Positions 1-9,256 of a stretch of 21,020 bases of DNA are shown piece by piece. Below the pieces are notes generated by a model, which saw only the letters and a program-made list of their open reading frames with translations, had not been told where the DNA came from and did no database searches. Position 1 is the first letter of the stretch, and each line of letters starts with the position of its first letter. This stretch comes from a candidate division FCPU426 bacterium (GTDB taxonomy: Bacteria > Oederibacteriota > PGYV01 > Palsa-1178). The position numbers and the translations under genes were made by a program. The stretch spans positions 1 to 21,020 of the forward strand of contig PMTB01000082.1 in the NCBI GenBank assembly GCA_003167475.1. Direction: 5' to 3'.

Positions 1-1740
1 AAGGCGGAGGGCATACTTGATCGCGATCTGCCGGGCCTGACCCTGGAGCCTGAGGAAAAAAGGTACTACCCCCTGCATGAGACAGCGGCGCACCTTGTGG
101 GTTTTACAGGACTGGACAATACCGGCCTTGAAGGCATAGAACAGTCGTTTGAAAAATACCTGCGCGGGAAAATGGGTTCGGTGCTGATAAGAAAAGACGC
201 CAAAGGAAGGCCAATACTCACCGATACGGTGAGCGTGAAAAAGGCCGAGGCGGGCGCGGACCTGTACCTGACCATAGATTCAAATATACAATATTACGCG
301 CAGCAGGAGTTGAAAACCGCCGTTGAAAAGTACAAGGGCAAGACCGGAATGCTTATTTCCATGAACCCGAATACGGGCGCCATTTACGCCCTGGCAAATT
401 ACCCTTACTTTGACCCGAATGATTTTGACAAGTACCCGGCTGAGGTCAGGAAGAACAGGGTGGTCACGGACGTTTTTGAGCCGGGCTCCACGTTCAAAAT
501 ATTCACCATGTCGGCCGTGCTTGAGGACAGGCCGGCCGTTTACGACGAAAAAGTGCACTGCGGGGACGGCAAGATGGTGATCTTCGACAGGACCATACAC
601 GACCATGAAAAGCACGGCTGGCTCACGGTGCCGGAAGTGATAAAATATTCGTCAAATATCGGCATGGTGGAGCTGGCTTTGAGGCTCAAACCTGAAAAAC
701 TTTATGATGAATACACGAAGTTCGGGTTTGGAAAAACAGTGGGCACGGACCTTCCGGGTGAAGTGCCCGGTATCTTAAGGCCTTACGCGCAGTGGGATAA
801 CGCAACATTGAGTTCCATCCCCTACGGCCAGGAAGTGGCCGTGACAGCGGTGCAGCTTATCAGGGCTTACGCGGCGCTAGCAAACGGCGGATACCTGGTG
901 ACCCCGTATGTAGTCGAGAAAATAAAAAAGAACGGCAGCACCATATATGAGAACAAATCCGGCAACGGCGCGAAGGTCGTGGATAATTCCACGAGGACAA
1001 AGCTTGTGGATATGCTCAAGATGGTCATGGAAAAAGACGGCACGGGCAAAAAAGGCGTTATAACCGGGTACAATGTCGCGGGCAAGACCGGCACCGCGCA
1101 GAAACACAACCCGAAGGGCAAGGGATACGCGCCCGGCAAGTATGTGTGCTCATTCATAGGATTTTTTCCGGCGGACAAGCCCGAGGTTGTGACCATGGTG
1201 CTGGTGGATGAACCCGCGGAGATTTGGGCGTTCGGCGGGGACGTGGCTGCCCCGGCTTTTAAGAACCTGTCGAATACAATGATATCGTCAATGCATATAC
1301 TGCCTGACGGCAGCAAGGAAAACGCGCAGGTTGCCGGGAAGCCGGAGAAAACGACGGAATCGTCCCTTCCGGATTTTTCAATGAAACAGTTTACCGAGGC
1401 TAAGAAATTCCTCTCGGAGAATGACATAAAATACGAGCGCATAGGTTTCGGCAGGATAGTCATAAAGCAGAAGCCGGAGCCGAAAAAGACAGTACAGCCC
1501 AGCGAAGTGGTTTCCGTTTATCTGGGCGACCTGGGCAAGAACAGGGAGATTAGGATATACATGCCCGATGTCAGGGGCTATTCCATACGCAAGGCCATGG
1601 AAGTACTTTCCATATACGGCCTTAAGGCAAAATGCACGGGCAGCGGCCTTGCCACGGCGCAGGACCCGAAGCCCGGAGTGGCCTTAAAAGCCGGGACAGA
1701 ATGCAAAATAAATTTTGAGATAAAGGACGGCGCGATTTGA
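1..1740 (+). CDS. ftsI: Septal peptidoglycan transpeptidase FtsI (PBP3-like) with PASTA domains, 5' end missing
   Basis: This is a division-specific penicillin-binding protein that cross-links septal peptidoglycan. The frame is open from base 1, so the start and membrane anchor lie left of the window. A GTG at 97 is internal, because the codons before it already read as the conserved dimerisation-domain stretch leading into VGFTGLDNTGLEGIE. All three transpeptidase motifs are present: SxxK as STFK at 487-498 (nucleophile Ser), SxN as SSN at 649-657, and KTGT at 1084-1095. Two PASTA-like domains follow, at about 1366-1536 and 1561-1728, beginning LPDFS and MPDVRG. PASTA tails are known in SpoVD/PBP2x-type enzymes and in many non-enteric FtsI proteins. 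The TGA stop overlaps the murE start. Its partner is the FtsW encoded at 7046. Confidence 0.95.
   Translation, partial: KAEGILDRDLPGLTLEPEEKRYYPLHETAAHLVGFTGLDNTGLEGIEQSFEKYLRGKMGSVLIRKDAKGRPILTDTVSVKKAEAGADLYLTIDSNIQYYAQQELKTAVEKYKGKTGMLISMNPNTGAIYALANYPYFDPNDFDKYPAEVRKNRVVTDVFEPGSTFKIFTMSAVLEDRPAVYDEKVHCGDGKMVIFDRTIHDHEKHGWLTVPEVIKYSSNIGMVELALRLKPEKLYDEYTKFGFGKTVGTDLPGEVPGILRPYAQWDNATLSSIPYGQEVAVTAVQLIRAYAALANGGYLVTPYVVEKIKKNGSTIYENKSGNGAKVVDNSTRTKLVDMLKMVMEKDGTGKKGVITGYNVAGKTGTAQKHNPKGKGYAPGKYVCSFIGFFPADKPEVVTMVLVDEPAEIWAFGGDVAAPAFKNLSNTMISSMHILPDGSKENAQVAGKPEKTTESSLPDFSMKQFTEAKKFLSENDIKYERIGFGRIVIKQKPEPKKTVQPSEVVSVYLGDLGKNREIRIYMPDVRGYSIRKAMEVLSIYGLKAKCTGSGLATAQDPKPGVALKAGTECKINFEIKDGAI
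1723..1727 (+). promoter_or_regulatory. Ribosome binding site deciding the murE TTG start
   Basis: AAGGA lies inside the end of ftsI, 9 bases before the TTG at 1737. The first ATG of the murE frame (1746) would be 18 bases away, which is too far, so the TTG is preferred. Confidence 0.5.
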
Positions 1741-3221
1741 AAACAATGAAACTTACGGGACTGCTGTCGGCAGTGCCAAAGTGGAAAATTTTACAGGGTG
1801 ACCCGGATAATACGCCCATAAAAGGCGTGGCGGAAACCGCGTCAACGCTGAAAAAAGGCGAGATATTTATCTGCATAAAGGGCTACACCAAAGACGGACA
1901 TGATTTTGCGGCGGAAGCCGCGAAGAACGGCGCCGCAGCCATCATCGTGGAGCGGCCGGTCAAGGCCGGAAAAAAAGCCGTCATCATACAGGTGAAGGAC
2001 TCAAAGGCCGCCATGTTCGCCATCACGGATATGTTCTACGCGGACGCAAAAAAGAAACTGAAAATGATAGGCGTCACGGGCACAAAAGGCAAGACCACGG
2101 TCACTTACCTTGTGGAGGCCATACTTAAGGAAAAATACAAAAAAGACTGCGCCGTGCTCGGGACCATAGGTTTCAAGATCGGAAAAAAAGTCTATAAAGC
2201 CGAGAACACCACGCCTTCAAATATAACCATACACAGGCTTTTGGGCGAAGCCGCGGACAAAGGGATCAGGCATGCCATCATAGAATCATCCTCACACGCG
2301 CTCGACCAGGGGAGGCTTAAGAACATACTCTTTGACGCGGCTGTAATGACCAACGTTACCAGGGACCACTTCGATTACCACAAAACTTTCAGGAACTACC
2401 TGAAGGCCAAGCTTATAATCGTAAAAGAAAACCTGAAAAAGGGCGGTCTGCTCGCTGTGAACGCGGACTCAAAAGGTGCCGAAGAGTTCATAAAGGAAGG
2501 CCGGATAAAAAAAGCCGAGATCATCAGGTACGCGATAAACAAGAAGGCCGAGATTTCGCTTTTGAAACACAAGCTCGATATCAACGGCATGAACTTCGAA
2601 CTCATAGTGCAAAAGCGCGTCAGGGCGTTTTTTACCAGCATCCTGGTGGGCCAGCACAATATTTACAATATCATGGCCGCCATCGCGGCGACGTCCCGCA
2701 TGGTCGATATCAAAAGCGCTGTCACGGCCATCAAAAAGTTCACCACAGTCAAAGGCAGGCTCGACAAGGTTTACAGCAAAGATTTTAACGTGGTTGTGGA
2801 TTTCGCGCACACGCCCGACTCCCTGGACCAGATATTGCGGACATTGAACGAACTCAAGAAGAACAGGATAATAACAGTGTTCGGCGCGGGCGGGGAACGC
2901 GACCGCGGAAAGAGGCCCATGATGGGCGCGGCAGTTGAGAAGTATTCGGACCTGATGATAGTGACCTCGGATAACCCCAGGTCGGAGGACCCGGCCCTTA
3001 TAATAAAGGAAGTGATGGCCGGAGTGAAGCGCAAGGACAAGGCGCTGACAGCGGTTGACAGGGGAGAGGCCATAAGAATAGCGGTCAAAGCGGCCCAAAA
3101 AGACGACATAATACTCCTGGCAGGCAAGGGCCACGAGGAGTACCAGATAATTGGCGATGTAAAGCACGACTTTAACGACGCCAAAGAGGCGCTTAAGGCC
3201 ATAAAGGAATTAAAAAGATGA
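1737..3221 (+). CDS. murE: UDP-MurNAc-L-Ala-D-Glu:meso-diaminopimelate ligase MurE
   Basis: A cytoplasmic ATP-dependent ligase that adds the third stem-peptide residue. The 494-residue length is normal. The Mur ligase ATP loop GTKGKTT is at residues 115-121. Typical substrate segments include NTTPSN and ESSSHALDQGR, followed by the NVTRDHFDYH segment. The C-terminal domain holds DNPR at 412-415 and GKGHEEY from 463. In this family DNPR with the following G...E pair selects meso-diaminopimelate, whereas Lys-adding enzymes have other residues there, so the wall is inferred to be the DAP type. The start is TTG inside the ftsI stop (TTGA, 4-base overlap), supported by a well-spaced AAGGA. The ATG at 1746 is the alternative. 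The stop overlaps murF by ATGA, implying translational coupling on both sides. Confidence 0.96.
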   Translation: MKTMKLTGLLSAVPKWKILQGDPDNTPIKGVAETASTLKKGEIFICIKGYTKDGHDFAAEAAKNGAAAIIVERPVKAGKKAVIIQVKDSKAAMFAITDMFYADAKKKLKMIGVTGTKGKTTVTYLVEAILKEKYKKDCAVLGTIGFKIGKKVYKAENTTPSNITIHRLLGEAADKGIRHAIIESSSHALDQGRLKNILFDAAVMTNVTRDHFDYHKTFRNYLKAKLIIVKENLKKGGLLAVNADSKGAEEFIKEGRIKKAEIIRYAINKKAEISLLKHKLDINGMNFELIVQKRVRAFFTSILVGQHNIYNIMAAIAATSRMVDIKSAVTAIKKFTTVKGRLDKVYSKDFNVVVDFAHTPDSLDQILRTLNELKKNRIITVFGAGGERDRGKRPMMGAAVEKYSDLMIVTSDNPRSEDPALIIKEVMAGVKRKDKALTAVDRGEAIRIAVKAAQKDDIILLAGKGHEEYQIIGDVKHDFNDAKEALKAIKELKR

Positions 3222-4570
3222 AATTAAGGCTCAAAGAACTGTACAAACTCTTTAACGCGGCCCATAAGGGCCATGACGCCGGAATTTCCGGCATAACAGC
3301 GGATTCGAGGCTCGTTAAGAAAGGCAATGTGTTTGTGGCGCTTATCGCTGACAGCGACGGCCACAAATACGCTGCAAGCGCCATCAAAGCGGGGGCCGTC
3401 GCGGCGATAGTGGAAAAGGAAATACCGGGTGTTGACAAAGAAAAAATTATTATGGTCAGGAACACCAAAGACGCTCTTTTAAAGATGGCGGGTTATTATT
3501 TCAAGAAGTTCAGGAAACTGCGTGTTGTGGCCGTGACCGGAAGCAACGGCAAGACCACGACAAAGGAAATCCTGGGAGCGGTATTATCGGCCAAATACAA
3601 AGTTCATAAAAGTGAAAAAAGCTTCAATAACTATCTCGGCCTTCCGCTGACGGTTTTCGGATTGAAGGACGGCCATGAAATGCTCGTTCTGGAAATAGGA
3701 ATGAACCACTTGGGCGAGATAAAAAAACTTGTGTCGGCCGTCAAACTTGACGCGGCAGTGATAACCAATGTTGGCAGGGCACATATAGGGAACTTTGAGG
3801 GCAAAGAAGCCGGCATAGCAAATGCAAAGGCGGAAATCATGCTTGGCGTGAAAAAGGGCGGAACTGTAATACTGAACCGCGAGGATAAGTTTTACGGGTT
3901 CTTAAGGAAAAAGGCTTCGGCCATGAAACTGAAGGTCTTGTCCTTTGGGACGGGAACCGGCGCTTCCACCAGGATTGAGGATTACAAAGCCGTGGAAAAT
4001 GGCTCGGAGTTCAGGATAAGCGGCCTTAAAGAGAAGATGAAGCTGGGGTTAAAAGGCATTCATAACGTTTATAACGCTTCGGCGGCCATAACCGCGGCAA
4101 GGAACTTCGGGATAAGCGGCCTTAAGATAAAAAAGGCCCTTTCAAAGTTCAAAATGGAAGGCTTCATGAGGTTTGAAGAAATAAAATACGGCAACGGCGT
4201 GACCGTGATAAATGACTGTTACAACGCGAACCCCGACTCGTTCGCGGCTTCGATAGGAACGCTGAAAAAGGCGGGGCATAAGGACCTGGTGGTCCTGATG
4301 GGTGAAATGCTGGAAATGGGGAAGCTCTCCCCGAAACTGCACGCGGAAGTGGGCTCCATGTTCAGGGGGCTTAAGATAAAGAAGTTCTTCATATACGGGG
4401 AGAACGCCGCAAATGTGAAGCGCGGGTACGGTTTGGACGCGCAAGGTTACACTGACAGAAAAAAGTTAAAGGCCGATGTTAAGGCCTATATAAGACCCGG
4501 GGACACGGTTTTTGTGAAGGGTTCCAGGGGAAATAAACTCGAGGAAGTAATTGACGGCTTGAAAGGTTAG
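3218..4570 (+). CDS. murF: UDP-MurNAc-tripeptide:D-alanyl-D-alanine ligase MurF
   Basis: Adds the D-Ala-D-Ala dipeptide made by Ddl (encoded at 11657) to the UDP-MurNAc-tripeptide, in the cytoplasm. The 450 residues fit the family. Visible are the ATP loop in VTGSNGKTTTKE, the FNNYLGLPLT segment typical of MurF, EIGMNHLGEI followed by TNVGRAHIGNFEG in the central domain, and NDCYNANPDS with MGEMLEMG in the C-terminal domain. These MurF-specific signatures separate it from the MurC, MurD and MurE paralogues in the same cluster. The ATG overlaps the murE stop by 4 bases. A 25-base gap with a strong Shine-Dalgarno sequence separates it from mraY. Confidence 0.96.
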   Translation: MKLRLKELYKLFNAAHKGHDAGISGITADSRLVKKGNVFVALIADSDGHKYAASAIKAGAVAAIVEKEIPGVDKEKIIMVRNTKDALLKMAGYYFKKFRKLRVVAVTGSNGKTTTKEILGAVLSAKYKVHKSEKSFNNYLGLPLTVFGLKDGHEMLVLEIGMNHLGEIKKLVSAVKLDAAVITNVGRAHIGNFEGKEAGIANAKAEIMLGVKKGGTVILNREDKFYGFLRKKASAMKLKVLSFGTGTGASTRIEDYKAVENGSEFRISGLKEKMKLGLKGIHNVYNASAAITAARNFGISGLKIKKALSKFKMEGFMRFEEIKYGNGVTVINDCYNANPDSFAASIGTLKKAGHKDLVVLMGEMLEMGKLSPKLHAEVGSMFRGLKIKKFFIYGENAANVKRGYGLDAQGYTDRKKLKADVKAYIRPGDTVFVKGSRGNKLEEVIDGLKG

Positions 4571-4582
4571 ATATTAAAATCC

Positions 4583-4590
4583 GGCGGAGG
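4583..4590 (+). promoter_or_regulatory. Strong ribosome binding site for mraY
   Basis: GGCGGAGG sits 5 bases before the ATG at 4596. mraY does not overlap its upstream neighbour and so needs its own initiation site. Confidence 0.7.
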
Positions 4591-4595
4591 TATTA

Positions 4596-5681
4596 ATGTT
4601 CTATCATTTGGTTTATCCGTTGCATGTGTTTTATTCATTCCTGAACGTATTCAGGTATATAACAGTCAGGGCGGCTTTCGCGGCCATTACGGCTTTTGTA
4701 ATAAGCCTGATAATAGGCAAACCCTTGATCGAAATGCTCCGCAGGCTTTCCGTCACACAGGTAATACGCGAAGAAGGGCCAAAGGAGCACCTGAAGAAGA
4801 AAGGCACGCCCACGATGGGCGGGCTCATAATGCTGATATCTTTCCTGGGATCCATGGCGCTCTGGGGAAGGTTCGACAATAATTACACTTATATAGTGCT
4901 CTTTGCCACGGTATGGTTCGCCCTCATAGGGTTCCTTGACGATTATATGAAGCTCAAAGTCGGCACCAAAGGGCTCTCGGCAGGATGGAAACTCCTTATG
5001 CAGTTCGCCGGAGCTTTTGTGATAGTGACCATGACACTTTTATTCACGGACAATGCTTTTCAATTTACAACATTTTTGAACATACCTTTCGTGAAAAATC
5101 CGGTGAACATGCCGGTGTGGCTCTATATAGTATTTACCATGCTTATCGTAGCGGGCTGGTCGAACGCGGTCAACTTCACCGACGGCATGGACGGCCTTGC
5201 CTCGGGGTTGTCGCTTTTTGTATTCGCCACTTTCGTGGTGATGTCGTATATCATCGGCAATATTAAAATGAGCGAATACCTGCTCATCATGCACGTGGCA
5301 AAGGCCGCGGAAGTCACCGTCATATGCGCGGCATTTACCGGCGCCATACTCGGGTTCCTGTGGTTTAACACGTATCCGGCGGAGGTTTTCATGGGCGACA
5401 TAGGCGCGCTCATGCTCGGGGGTGCGATAGGCACGATAGCGGTGCTCATAAAGCAGGAACTTCTCCTGCTTATCGTGGGCATAATATTTGTGGCGGAAGT
5501 GGCTTCGGTCATTCTCCAGGTGGGCTCCTTTAAGCTCACCGGCAAGAGGATATTCAGGATGGCGCCTTTGCACCATCATTTTCAGCTTAAGGGCGTCTCC
5601 GAGCCCAAACTGATCATAAGGTTCTGGATCGCGGCTTTAATAGTGCTTTTGTTTACCTTAAGCACACTCAAACTGAGGTGA
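4596..5681 (+). CDS. mraY: Phospho-N-acetylmuramoyl-pentapeptide transferase MraY
   Basis: A polytopic inner-membrane enzyme that transfers phospho-MurNAc-pentapeptide to undecaprenyl phosphate, forming lipid I. The 361 residues are mostly hydrophobic and consistent with the usual ten membrane helices. Family motifs are KKKGTPTMGG near residue 70, the paired Asp at 115-116 (FLDDYMK), NFTDGMDGLASG from 193, FMGDIGA with MGD at 266-268, and the LHHHF triplet at 326-328. Asp and His residues at these positions form the Mg/UDP site in known MraY structures. The loop MGDIGA differs from the common MGDTGS/MGDVGS form but keeps the Asp. The start is the ATG after GGCGGAGG, and the N-terminal NVFRYITVRA also matches the family beginning. 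Confidence 0.96.
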   Translation: MFYHLVYPLHVFYSFLNVFRYITVRAAFAAITAFVISLIIGKPLIEMLRRLSVTQVIREEGPKEHLKKKGTPTMGGLIMLISFLGSMALWGRFDNNYTYIVLFATVWFALIGFLDDYMKLKVGTKGLSAGWKLLMQFAGAFVIVTMTLLFTDNAFQFTTFLNIPFVKNPVNMPVWLYIVFTMLIVAGWSNAVNFTDGMDGLASGLSLFVFATFVVMSYIIGNIKMSEYLLIMHVAKAAEVTVICAAFTGAILGFLWFNTYPAEVFMGDIGALMLGGAIGTIAVLIKQELLLLIVGIIFVAEVASVILQVGSFKLTGKRIFRMAPLHHHFQLKGVSEPKLIIRFWIAALIVLLFTLSTLKLR

Positions 5682-5684
5682 TCG

Positions 5685-7049
5685 ATGCTGGAAATTGACG
5701 GGAAAACAATACTCATACTTGGCGCGGGGAAAAGCGGCATATCGGCCGCGAAGTTCCTTTTGGCCCGCCCGGTTAAAAAGATAATTTTAAGCGACTCAAA
5801 ACCGAGGGTGAAATTCGACCCCGAAGCGCTTGAACTTGAGAAAAACGGCGTGGTGATGGAGTCCGACGGGCATAAGGACGCCTCTTTCATAGAGGCCGAT
5901 ATCATCATACTGAGCCCGGGCGTGCCCATACAGTCAAAATGGCGCGAAGTCGCGGCCAGGAACAACAAACTCATGATAGGCGACGTGGAGTTCGCCAGCC
6001 AGTTCACAGACGCGAAAATAATAGCAATAACCGGGACAAACGGCAAAACAACGGTCACGACGCTCATATACGAAATATTCAGGGCGCAGCTCGGGGACAA
6101 AGTGGAGCTTGCCGGGAACATAGGCGTACCTTTCTGCGACATGCTCCGCGAAGGCAAGAAACCCGAATACGTCATACTCGAGTTATCAAGTTTTCAGCTG
6201 GAGGCGATAAAGGATTTCAAACCGCTGGTTTCGATAATATTGAATGTAACGGAAGACCATCAGGACAGGTACGCGAATATGCAGGAATACGCCATGGCAA
6301 AGGCGAATATTTTCCGGAACCAGACCGAAAGCGACCATCTGATACTAAATACCGAGGACAAGCTTACGAATATTATGAGTTCCATGGCCAGGCCGGTAAA
6401 GCACTTTTTCTCGGCTTACCGCGAGCTTGATAACGGGTACTACTTCAGGGACGGCATTTTTGTGAAAAGTTCCGGCGGCCAAAAACAGGAGCTGTTCAGG
6501 GCTTCGGAAATGAAACTTATCGGCAGGCACAACTATGAGAACGTGCTTTCATGCGTCATTACCGCGGATATAGTGAAGCTAGACATGGAAAAAGCCATAG
6601 GGACGATAAAGAATTTTACCGGGCTGCACCATAGGATAGAGTATGTGGCGGAAGTCAACGGCGTGAAATATTACGACGATTCAAAGGGCACAAATGTGGA
6701 CGCGGTCCTGAAAGCCGTCGATACTTTCACGCAGGATATGGCGCTCATCCTCGGCGGCAGGGAAAAATCCACGGATTTCACCCCGCTTTACAATGCGCTC
6801 GCCCCGAACGTGAAGCTCATAGTCGCGCTCGGTGAAAACAGGGAAAAGATAAAGGCGATATTTTCACCAAAAGTGGAGGTTTTGACCAGCGAATCCATGG
6901 AAGACACCGTTGACAAGTGCTTAAAGGCGAAGGGCGTAAAAGTCGTGCTTCTCTCGCCGGGCTGCGCGAGCTTTGACCTTTTTAAAAGTTACGCCCATAG
7001 GGGCGATGAATTCAAAAAATTCGTGATGAAGGCGGTTGCCGTGAAATGA
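5685..7049 (+). CDS. murD: UDP-MurNAc-L-alanine:D-glutamate ligase MurD
   Basis: Adds D-Glu to UDP-MurNAc-L-Ala in the cytoplasm. The 454-residue length is typical. In order: an N-terminal Rossmann-like ILGAGKSGISAA uridine-binding segment, a SPGVP turn, the ATP loop in ITGTNGKTTVTT, the AGNIGVPF segment, ELSSFQLE, and LNVTEDHQDRY. These are followed by HHRIEYV, YYDDSKGTN, ILGGREKSTDF, and the C-terminal LSPGCASFDLFKSYAHRGDEF. The last two are MurD-specific. The ATG lies 3 bases after the mraY stop, and the GAGGTG before it (5675-5680) overlaps the end of mraY. The stop overlaps the ftsW start as ATGA. Confidence 0.97.
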   Translation: MLEIDGKTILILGAGKSGISAAKFLLARPVKKIILSDSKPRVKFDPEALELEKNGVVMESDGHKDASFIEADIIILSPGVPIQSKWREVAARNNKLMIGDVEFASQFTDAKIIAITGTNGKTTVTTLIYEIFRAQLGDKVELAGNIGVPFCDMLREGKKPEYVILELSSFQLEAIKDFKPLVSIILNVTEDHQDRYANMQEYAMAKANIFRNQTESDHLILNTEDKLTNIMSSMARPVKHFFSAYRELDNGYYFRDGIFVKSSGGQKQELFRASEMKLIGRHNYENVLSCVITADIVKLDMEKAIGTIKNFTGLHHRIEYVAEVNGVKYYDDSKGTNVDAVLKAVDTFTQDMALILGGREKSTDFTPLYNALAPNVKLIVALGENREKIKAIFSPKVEVLTSESMEDTVDKCLKAKGVKVVLLSPGCASFDLFKSYAHRGDEFKKFVMKAVAVK

Positions 7050-8152
7050 TGAAGACAAGTTCCGGGGAGAGAATGGACTACACGCTTTTTACCGCGTGTG
7101 TGGCCCTTACGCTTTTCGGCATTCTCATGGTTTATTCGGCGAGCCCGGTGCTTGCTTTCGAGGAGCACGGCGACAGCGCGTATTATTTCAAGAGACAGGT
7201 TGTCTGGGCCATACTCGGCCTCGCCGTGGGTTTCTATTTCTTCAGGAGAAACCCCGAACAGCTCAAAAAAATAATGGTGCCCGGACTTACCGTATCCATA
7301 CTGCTTTTATTCGCGGTGCATATACCGCACCTGGGGCGCAGGGTTGGCGGCGCCACAAGGTGGTTCAACCTCGGGCCTTTCTCTTTCCAGCCGTTTGAGA
7401 TCGTAAAAATATTTTATGTGATATACCTGGCCGACCTTTTCGCGGACGACAAGAACCCGTTTTCCAGGAAACTTATCAGGTCCGCCGGGGTCACGGGTAT
7501 CATCGCGCTCGGCCTCATATTCCAGAAGGACCTCGGCGCCACGGTCATCATAATGATGATATATATGGCCATGCTGCTGGTGGCGGGGGTCAATATATGG
7601 ATATTCGCGGGACTGATAGGCGCCGCCGTTATGGCGGTCATCGTTCTTATAAAGGCCGAGCCTTACAGGATGAAAAGGGTCATGATGTTCCTGGACCCGT
7701 GGAGCGATTATTACGGCGCCGGGTGGCAGACCATACAGTCCCTGATAGCCGTGGGTTCGGGCGGGATATTCGGCGTGGGCTTTTCAAACAGCCAGCAGAA
7801 GTACCTGTATCTGCCGACCCCGCACACCGATTACATATTCTCCATAATAGGGGAAGAGTGGGGGTTGATAGGCGCGACAGTGGTGCTGGCGGGATTTTTT
7901 ATGGTATTATCCCGGGGCGTATTCATAGCGATAAACGCGCAGGAAAAATTCAATAAATTCATGGCGCTGGGCCTGACGCTCACCATAATAACGCAGGTCT
8001 GCATAAATGTGGCCGTGACCATAGGCCTTATGCCTTCAAAGGGGACGACGCTGCCTTTTTTAAGCTACGGCGGTTCCTCGCTCCTTGTGGCGTGCATAGC
8101 CATGGGCATGCTTTTGGCGATATCGAAGACTGCGTACGGCAGGGCAAAATGA
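7046..8152 (+). CDS. ftsW: Septal peptidoglycan glycosyltransferase FtsW (SEDS family)
   Basis: SEDS-family membrane protein that polymerises lipid II at the septum together with FtsI. It has 368 residues with multiple hydrophobic helices. Recognisable segments are the first helix ending LMVYSASP, KRQVVWAILGL, FQPFEIVKIF, QKDLGATVII, the PHTDYIFSIIGEEWGL loop, and the C-terminal PFLSYGGSSLL signature. Position next to murG and murD favours FtsW over the elongasome paralogue RodA. The first ATG (7046) overlaps murD by ATGA but has only a distant AAGG. A second in-frame ATG at 7073 has GGGGAG 3 bases upstream, so the N-terminus may be nine residues shorter. The stop overlaps murG. Confidence 0.94.
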   Translation: MMKTSSGERMDYTLFTACVALTLFGILMVYSASPVLAFEEHGDSAYYFKRQVVWAILGLAVGFYFFRRNPEQLKKIMVPGLTVSILLLFAVHIPHLGRRVGGATRWFNLGPFSFQPFEIVKIFYVIYLADLFADDKNPFSRKLIRSAGVTGIIALGLIFQKDLGATVIIMMIYMAMLLVAGVNIWIFAGLIGAAVMAVIVLIKAEPYRMKRVMMFLDPWSDYYGAGWQTIQSLIAVGSGGIFGVGFSNSQQKYLYLPTPHTDYIFSIIGEEWGLIGATVVLAGFFMVLSRGVFIAINAQEKFNKFMALGLTLTIITQVCINVAVTIGLMPSKGTTLPFLSYGGSSLLVACIAMGMLLAISKTAYGRAK

Positions 8153-9234
8153 AGGCGCTCTTCGCCTGCGGCGGCACGGGCGGCCACATATACCCGGCCA
8201 TAGCCATGGCGGAGGAGCTTTTGAGGCGCGATAAAAAAGCGTCCGTGCTTTTCGCCGGGAGCGTTTTGGGCATGGAAAAAGAAATAATAACGAACAGGGG
8301 CTTTGATTTTGCGGGAGTCAACGCGAGGCCCTTTATAAGGAAGTTTACATATAAGAACCTGGTGAATTTTTTCTGGATAATCAGGTCGTTCTTTGAATCA
8401 GCGGCGCTGATTAAGGAGTTTAACCCGGATATGGTCATAGGGACGGGCGGGTTCGCATCTTACCCCACGGTTTTTATGGCCGCTTTGGCCGGAAAAAGGA
8501 CGCTGATACACGAGCCTAATGTGGTGCCGGGCGTGGCGAACAAACTGCTGGCCAATTTTGTGACGCATATAACGGCGGGATTTGAGGCCACTGTGAAATA
8601 CTTTCCCAAAGGCAAGACTTTGGTTACGGGAAACCCGCTTAGGGAAAGTATTGTCAAGAACCGCAGGAAAGAAGCCTTAAAATATTTTGGCTTAAAGGCC
8701 TCTCTTAAAACTGTTCTTATAATGCCGGGTTCCAGGGCGGCAAAAAGCATAAACCGGGTATTTTCCGGGGTGCTGCCGCGCGCCGCGAAAGAAATGAAGG
8801 GGACCCAGTTCATATGGATGACCGGCAGCGAGGATTATGAAGCGGCCGTGAAACTCGCGGCCATGAATAAAAAAACGCGGTGCTGCGTGAAGAAGTTCAT
8901 TGACGACGCGGGGCTGGCCTACTCGGCCGCCGACGCGGGTGTTTTAAGGGCCGGCGCGGGGACGCTCACCGAACTTACGGCTGTGGGCCTGCCTTCGCTG
9001 CTTGTGCCTTACCCGCACGCGACGGGGAACCATCAGGAATTGAACGCTTCGGCCCTGAAGGATAGGGGCGCGGCAATAGTGGTAAAGGACCGGGACTTAA
9101 GCGAGGAAACTTTTATAGTGTCGGTAAATAATTTGCTCAAAGGCGCCACGGGCGCAAAAATTAAAAAAGAACTGAAAAAAATGTACTGCGCGGACAGCGC
9201 GCAGAGGATAATAAAAACAGCCATGGGCCTTTAA
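8149..9234 (+). CDS. murG: UDP-GlcNAc:lipid I N-acetylglucosaminyltransferase MurG
   Basis: A membrane-associated GT28 glycosyltransferase that converts lipid I to lipid II on the cytoplasmic face. It has 361 residues. The N-terminal loop CGGTGGH at residues 7-13 begins directly after the start, which fixes the ATG at 8149. The longer in-frame GTG at 8092 would place 19 unconserved residues before it and overlap ftsW by 61 bases. Other motifs are GTGGFASYP, HEPNVVPGVANK, VTGNPLR, the MPGSRAAKSIN linker, LRAGAGTLTE and PYPHATGNHQELNA in the UDP-GlcNAc domain. The start overlaps the ftsW stop by ATGA. Confidence 0.96.
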   Translation: MKALFACGGTGGHIYPAIAMAEELLRRDKKASVLFAGSVLGMEKEIITNRGFDFAGVNARPFIRKFTYKNLVNFFWIIRSFFESAALIKEFNPDMVIGTGGFASYPTVFMAALAGKRTLIHEPNVVPGVANKLLANFVTHITAGFEATVKYFPKGKTLVTGNPLRESIVKNRRKEALKYFGLKASLKTVLIMPGSRAAKSINRVFSGVLPRAAKEMKGTQFIWMTGSEDYEAAVKLAAMNKKTRCCVKKFIDDAGLAYSAADAGVLRAGAGTLTELTAVGLPSLLVPYPHATGNHQELNASALKDRGAAIVVKDRDLSEETFIVSVNNLLKGATGAKIKKELKKMYCADSAQRIIKTAMGL

Positions 9235-9256
9235 AAAATTTTTTAGGAGAAGAACA

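Noticed and set aside
8092..8148. GTG start giving murG 19 extra residues
   Set aside because: The extension lies inside ftsW, is not family sequence, and the ATG at 8149 immediately precedes the conserved GGTGGH loop.
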